A stretch of 17,406 bases of DNA from Nitrospirota bacterium. GTDB lineage: Bacteria; Nitrospirota; Thermodesulfovibrionia; UBA6902; DSMQ01. Made by a program: the position numbers and the translations under genes. Numbering within the stretch: the first letter of the stretch is position 1; each line of letters opens with the position of its first letter. Of this stretch, positions 14,677 to 17,406 are shown in pieces. Location: positions 1 to 17,406 of the forward strand of contig JACQZD010000063.1 in assembly GCA_016207865.1 (NCBI GenBank), read 5' to 3'. The notes below the pieces were generated by a model, which worked only from the letters and a program-made list of their open reading frames with translations, was not told the DNA's origin and made no database searches.

Positions 14677-14741
14677 GTCATTCCTGCGAAAGCAGGAATC
14701 CAGAGGGAAAAAACTGGATTCCGTGTCAAGCACGGAATGAC
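14677..14741. repeat. Double-hairpin intergenic repeat, copy 4 (purH-purD)
   Basis: 65 bases. Left hairpin: attcctgc-gaaa-gcaggaat, with a GNRA-type loop. Right hairpin: attccgtg/cacggaat. The halves are joined by CCAG...CTGG. It starts 81 bases after the purH stop. The remaining gap holds a tgatgggt direct repeat (about 14603-14624) and a rough inverted counterpart near 14784-14800, whose meaning is unclear. Confidence 0.88.
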
Positions 14742-14815
14742 GTGGTAGCAAACATTATAAGCGTGAGTCAATTGTCCATAAACCCATTACGTATTACGGT
14801 CTTACGGAGGTTATA

Positions 14816-15939
14816 TTGAAGGTTCTTGTCATTGGAAGCGGGGGGCGTGAGCACGCCCTCGTATGGAAGCTGAGCCAAAGCCGGAGGATTGATAAGATAT
14901 TCTGCGCGCCGGGCAATGCCGGCATTGCAGAGATTGCTGAATGTCTTGATATAAAGGCAGATGACATTGATTCACTGCTGAACTTTGTCAAATATGAAGG
15001 GGTTGATTTAACGGTCGTAGGCCCCGAAGCCCCGCTTACCGCAGGCATTGTTGACGCATTTGTCAGGGAAGAGCGCAGGATTTTCGGTCCCAATGCCTCA
15101 GGCGCAAGACTTGAGGGAAGCAAGGTATTTGCAAAAGACTTCATGCGCAAATACGGAATCCCTTCTGCCGAATACAAGGCATTTTCATCTTATTTGCAGG
15201 CCGTGGAATATATAAGGCTCAAAGGCGCGCCGGTTGTAATTAAGGCAGACGGGCTTGCCGCAGGCAAAGGCGTATTCGTATGCAAAACCGCAGATGAGGC
15301 AATAAATTCCCTTAAATTAATCATGAAAGATAAGATATTCGGCAGCGCAGGCAATAAGGTCATAGCGGCGCACTGTCTGACAGGGGAAGAGGCGTCTTTC
15401 ATGGTTCTGACCGACGGCAAGACAGTCATCCCTCTTGCGACTTCTCAGGACCATAAAACGATTTTTGACGGCGACAAGGGGCCGAATACAGGCGGCATGG
15501 GCGCATACAGTCCAGCGCCCGTAGTAACTGAAGATTTGCAGGCAAATGTCATGAAGACCGTGATAAATCCCCTGATAAAGGGGCTCGCAAAAGAGCGCAT
15601 TAAATACCGGGTCGTGATTTATGCCGGTCTTATGATTTGCAATATGTGTCTGTCTGTGTTGTCATCACTTCAAAAGGATATCCTGACGCATATGAAAAGG
15701 GCAAAATAATTACAGGACTTGATTCGTTAAAAGACAACCGCGATGTAGTCGTGTTTCATGCCGGAACAAGCTCAGACAATGAAAATATTGTCACCTCCGG
15801 CGGAAGGGTTCTCGGTGTGACTGCGCTCGGCAAAGACATTCAGACCGCCCAAAAAAATGCCTATACAGCAATTGAGAAAATTCATTTTGACGGGATGCAT
15901 TACAGGAAGGATATAGGGGATAAAGCTATTAAAAAATAG
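14816..15939 (+). pseudogene. purD: Phosphoribosylamine-glycine ligase (PurD), disrupted by an internal out-of-frame deletion
   Basis: PurD joins glycine to phosphoribosylamine using ATP in purine synthesis. The first frame (14816-15709) starts at TTG behind GGAGG. It shows VIGSGGREHAL, VGPEAPL, the ATP-grasp loop KADGLAAGKGV, TSQDHK and NTGGMGAYSPAP, up to IYAGLMI at residues 269-274. It then reads nonsense (CNMCLSVLSSLQKD) to a stop. The family sequence resumes in another frame at about 15646 with SVCVVITSKGYP, AYEKGKIITG and GGRVLGVTALG, to TAG 15939. About 55 residues are missing, including the segment with the metal-binding EFN and RFGDPE residues. A single indel cannot restore it. The encoded proteins should be inactive, which is surprising next to intact purH and purE. 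Confidence 0.85.
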
Positions 15940-15943
15940 CTTT
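15922..15943 (+). terminator. A+T-rich hairpin across the purD stop
   Basis: AAAGCTATT (15922-15930) and AATAGCTTT (15935-15943) form a nine-base perfect stem with an AAAA loop. The TAG stop lies inside it. It is A+T rich and lacks a following T-run, so termination would be weak. Confidence 0.3.
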
Positions 15944-16011
15944 GCGTTCAGCGTTGTGCGTTCATTGCGTTTTTTGCGCTATAAACGCTGTACGCTATAA
16001 CGCTATAAACG
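15944..16011. repeat. Degenerate GCGTT / AACGC repeat cluster before purE
   Basis: GCGTTCA, GCGTTGT, GCGTTCA and TTGCGTT follow one another (15944-15971). Inverted units come next: CGCTATAAACG (15977-15987), CGCTATAA (15993-16000) and CGCTATAAACG (16001-16011). The two halves are roughly complementary and could fold into several hairpins. It is non-coding and ends just upstream of the purE ribosome site. Confidence 0.7.
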
Positions 16012-16055
16012 TTATTTGGCACTCAAACCCTCGAACCCTTTAAGGAGGTTACTAC

Positions 16056-16553
16056 ATGAAACCGAAAGTTTTAATCATCATGGGCAGTGATTCTGATTCG
16101 CCGATTATGCAGGAGGCTGAAAAAATTCTTAAGCAGTTTAATATTCCTTATGACATTACCGTAGCCTCTGCGCACAGAAGTCCTGAAAGAGTGGTCCAGC
16201 TTGTCGCAGGCGCAGAGAAAAAAGGTGTTGAGGTAATAATTGCAGGCGCAGGCGCAGCCGCGCATCTTGCAGGCGTTATTGCCGCTCACACGATACTTCC
16301 TGTGATAGGAGTACCCATTGACTCATCTCCGCTTAAGGGAGTTGACGCGCTTTTTTCAACGGTCCAGATGCCTCCGGGCATACCTGTTGCGGCAATGGCC
16401 ATAGGAAAGGCAGGCGCAAAAAATGCCGCCATCTTAGCCGCCCAGATTTTGCAGTTTAAAAATTCATCTCTTTCAAAGACATTAAAAGCATACAAAAAAA
16501 AGATGGCGCTTGAGGTGCTTAAAAAGGCAAAAAAAATCCAAAAGAGGTATTAA
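16056..16553 (+). CDS. purE: N5-carboxyaminoimidazole ribonucleotide mutase (PurE, class I)
   Basis: Converts N5-CAIR to CAIR in purine synthesis, working after PurK. The 165 residues are standard for class I. MGSDSD at 10-15 binds the phosphate, catalytic histidine H40 lies in SAHRSP, and the substrate loop IAGAGAAAHLAGV and QMPPGIPVA follow. The common loop is GAGGAAHLPG, so two positions are substituted by alanine here, which is probably tolerated. An almost perfect ribosome site, AAGGAGGT, lies seven bases before the ATG and implies strong translation. The C-terminus has a lysine-rich tail (KKKMALEVLKKAKKIQKRY). No purK is visible in the window. Confidence 0.96.
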   Translation: MKPKVLIIMGSDSDSPIMQEAEKILKQFNIPYDITVASAHRSPERVVQLVAGAEKKGVEVIIAGAGAAAHLAGVIAAHTILPVIGVPIDSSPLKGVDALFSTVQMPPGIPVAAMAIGKAGAKNAAILAAQILQFKNSSLSKTLKAYKKKMALEVLKKAKKIQKRY

Positions 16554-16564
16554 CCATAATAAAC

Positions 16565-16632
16565 GTCATTCCCGCAAGCAAAGCGCGTCGGGAATCCTTC
16601 TTAAAGAACGATTCCGGACAAGCCGGAATGAC
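16565..16632. repeat. Double-hairpin intergenic repeat, copy 5 (purE-ridA)
   Basis: 68 bases. Left hairpin: attcccg...cgggaat, with a long 14-base loop. Right hairpin: attccgg/ccggaat. Ends are GTCATTCC and GGAATGAC followed by AAC, as in copies 1 and 3. It starts 11 bases after the purE stop. Confidence 0.82.
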
Positions 16633-16688
16633 AACCATTTAGTATTTATGTGTTTTTTAACCAGATAATAGTGAGGAAGAGGTAAGCA

Positions 16689-17081
16689 ATGGCTAAAAAA
16701 ATATTTTATACCGATAACGCCCCGACGCCAAAAGGACCATATTCTCAGGCAGTAATTCACAATGGTTTGTTGTATATCTCAGGGCAGGGGCCTGTAGACC
16801 CTGAAACAGGTACAATACTGAGAGGAACTATTGAAGAGGAAACAGAGATAACCCTTAATAATATAAAGACCATTATTGAGGAGGCAGGTGCCAGTCTGAA
16901 AGATGTAATAAAAGTAACCTGTTATCTTGCTGATATGGATGATTTTGGAAGATTTAATGATGTTTATAAAGAATACTTTAATGATGAACCTCCTGCCAGA
17001 ACAACGTTTCAGGCAGGACGGCTGCCGATGGACATTCAGGTGGAGATGGATGCGATAGTTGCGCTCTCAAAAGCAGATTAA
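16689..17081 (+). CDS. ridA: RidA/YjgF-family enamine/imine deaminase
   Basis: Hydrolyses reactive 2-aminoacrylate and related enamine/imine intermediates released by PLP enzymes, protecting them from damage. The 130 residues match the trimeric family. N-terminal motifs are APTPKGPYSQAV and YISGQGPVDPETG. The active-site arginine is R104 in ARTTFQAGRLP and the glutamate is E119 in VEMDAI. These correspond to the canonical R105 and E120. The common cysteine two residues after R is replaced by threonine, which occurs in other members. AAGAGGT precedes the ATG. It stands between purE and pdxA; PLP biosynthesis next door is a reasonable functional neighbour. Confidence 0.95.
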   Translation: MAKKIFYTDNAPTPKGPYSQAVIHNGLLYISGQGPVDPETGTILRGTIEEETEITLNNIKTIIEEAGASLKDVIKVTCYLADMDDFGRFNDVYKEYFNDEPPARTTFQAGRLPMDIQVEMDAIVALSKAD

Positions 17082-17100
17082 AAAAAAACAAAAAACCTAA

Positions 17101-17188
17101 TTAGCCACAGATGCACACAGATTTACACAAAAAAAGCATAAAAACACGGAAATTAAATCTGTGATCATCTGTGAAAATCAGTGGCTAA
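17101..17188. repeat. CCACAGAT/ATCTGTGG dispersed repeat, copy 2
   Basis: TTAGCCAC (17101-17108) and GTGGCTAA (17181-17188) are perfect inverted ends. Inside, CACAGAT-type segments are mirrored by AATCTGTG and ATCTGTG. It is the same family as 11201-11302. It occupies almost the whole gap between ridA and pdxA, ending 12 bases before the pdxA ATG. Confidence 0.7.
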
Positions 17189-17200
17189 ATTTTTTATAAG

Positions 17201-17406
17201 ATGAAAAAAATTGCCATAACAATGGGCGAGCCCGGGGGCATAGGGCCTGAGATAATCGTCAAGTCGCTTTTCTGCGCAGAAATAAGAAATTTCTGCACTC
17301 CAATAATCATCGGCGATATTGATATAATCAAAAAGGCAGTAAGACTGACAGGGCTTTCACTTGAAGTCACGCCCCTTTTTAAAATCTCAGATTCAAAACC
17401 AAAAGC
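17201..17406 (+). CDS. pdxA: 4-hydroxythreonine-4-phosphate dehydrogenase (PdxA), 5' part only
   Basis: The frame from ATG 17201 reads MKKIAITMGEPGGIGPEII and continues open for 68 codons to the window edge. MG[DE]P.GIGPE is the PdxA N-terminal signature. IIIGDIDIIKKA follows where the family has its second conserved strand. The enzyme oxidises 4-phosphohydroxythreonine in the pathway to pyridoxal phosphate. There is no clear ribosome site: the upstream bases are TTTTTTATAAG. The ATG sits directly after a dispersed repeat. The remaining three-quarters of the gene lie outside the window. Confidence 0.9.
   Translation, partial: MKKIAITMGEPGGIGPEIIVKSLFCAEIRNFCTPIIIGDIDIIKKAVRLTGLSLEVTPLFKISDSKPK

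Noticed and set aside
15637..15939. Independent small gene downstream of purD
   Set aside because: Its sequence (SVCVVITSKGYP, GGRVLGVTALG) is the C-terminal domain of PurD, so it is a fragment of the broken purD and not a separate gene.
2838..16632. CRISPR array
   Set aside because: The repeated units are isolated, kilobases apart, palindromic and not separated by regular spacers; no cas genes are present.

Overview
The window reads as a piece of chromosome from a Gram-negative, probably anaerobic or environmental bacterium. The gene content (hisG/hisC/hisB, a PilS/PilR pair beside a type IV pilin, an AMIN-amidase followed by a GerMN protein, then rph, radC and purine genes) and protein style resemble Nitrospirota (Thermodesulfovibrio-like lineages) or a neighbouring phylum. 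That placement is inference from family resemblance, not a database result. No phage, transposase, CRISPR array, tRNA or rRNA was found.

Layout. (1) 1-3556, + strand: a histidine cluster, hisG - (truncated PAS) HD-GYP phosphodiesterase - hisC - hisB. The HD-GYP gene overlaps hisC by ATGA, so a c-di-GMP-type enzyme is translationally coupled to a biosynthetic gene. (2) 3622-4071: a small DUF5658-like membrane protein. (3) 4174-4671, - strand: a type IV pilin-like gene with a near-perfect rho-independent terminator and a candidate sigma-54 promoter. (4) 4984/5008-7973, + strand: the divergent PilS-like kinase and PilR-like sigma-54 activator. (5) 7984-9541, - strand: a second sigma-54 activator preceded by only the C-terminal stub of its histidine kinase. 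(6) 9658-11167: a periplasmic N-acetylmuramoyl-L-alanine amidase and a membrane-anchored GerMN protein. (7) 11343-12815: rph and radC. (8) 13051-16553: purH, purD, purE. (9) 16689-17406: ridA and the start of pdxA.

Two things stand out. First, several otherwise well-conserved genes carry internal losses. RNase PH lacks about 33 residues in frame, including the GGTRT phosphate-binding segment. PurD lacks about 55 residues out of frame, including the EFN-RFGDPE segment. The PAS domain ahead of HD-GYP is cut short with a frame change, and a histidine kinase is reduced to its last ~55 residues. These could be real decay or assembly artefacts.

Second, the gaps between genes are filled by small repeats. 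Five copies of a 65-101 bp double-hairpin element (ends GTCATTCC / GGAATGAC) lie shortly downstream of hisC, rph, radC, purH and purE. Its stem sequences differ from copy to copy while pairing is kept. Two copies of an unrelated CCACAGAT/ATCTGTGG repeat also occur.

Working together, the window combines amino-acid and purine biosynthesis, a pilus gene under a likely PilSR/sigma-54 circuit, cell-wall processing and housekeeping RNA/DNA genes. I did not find a convincing new defence or mobile system.
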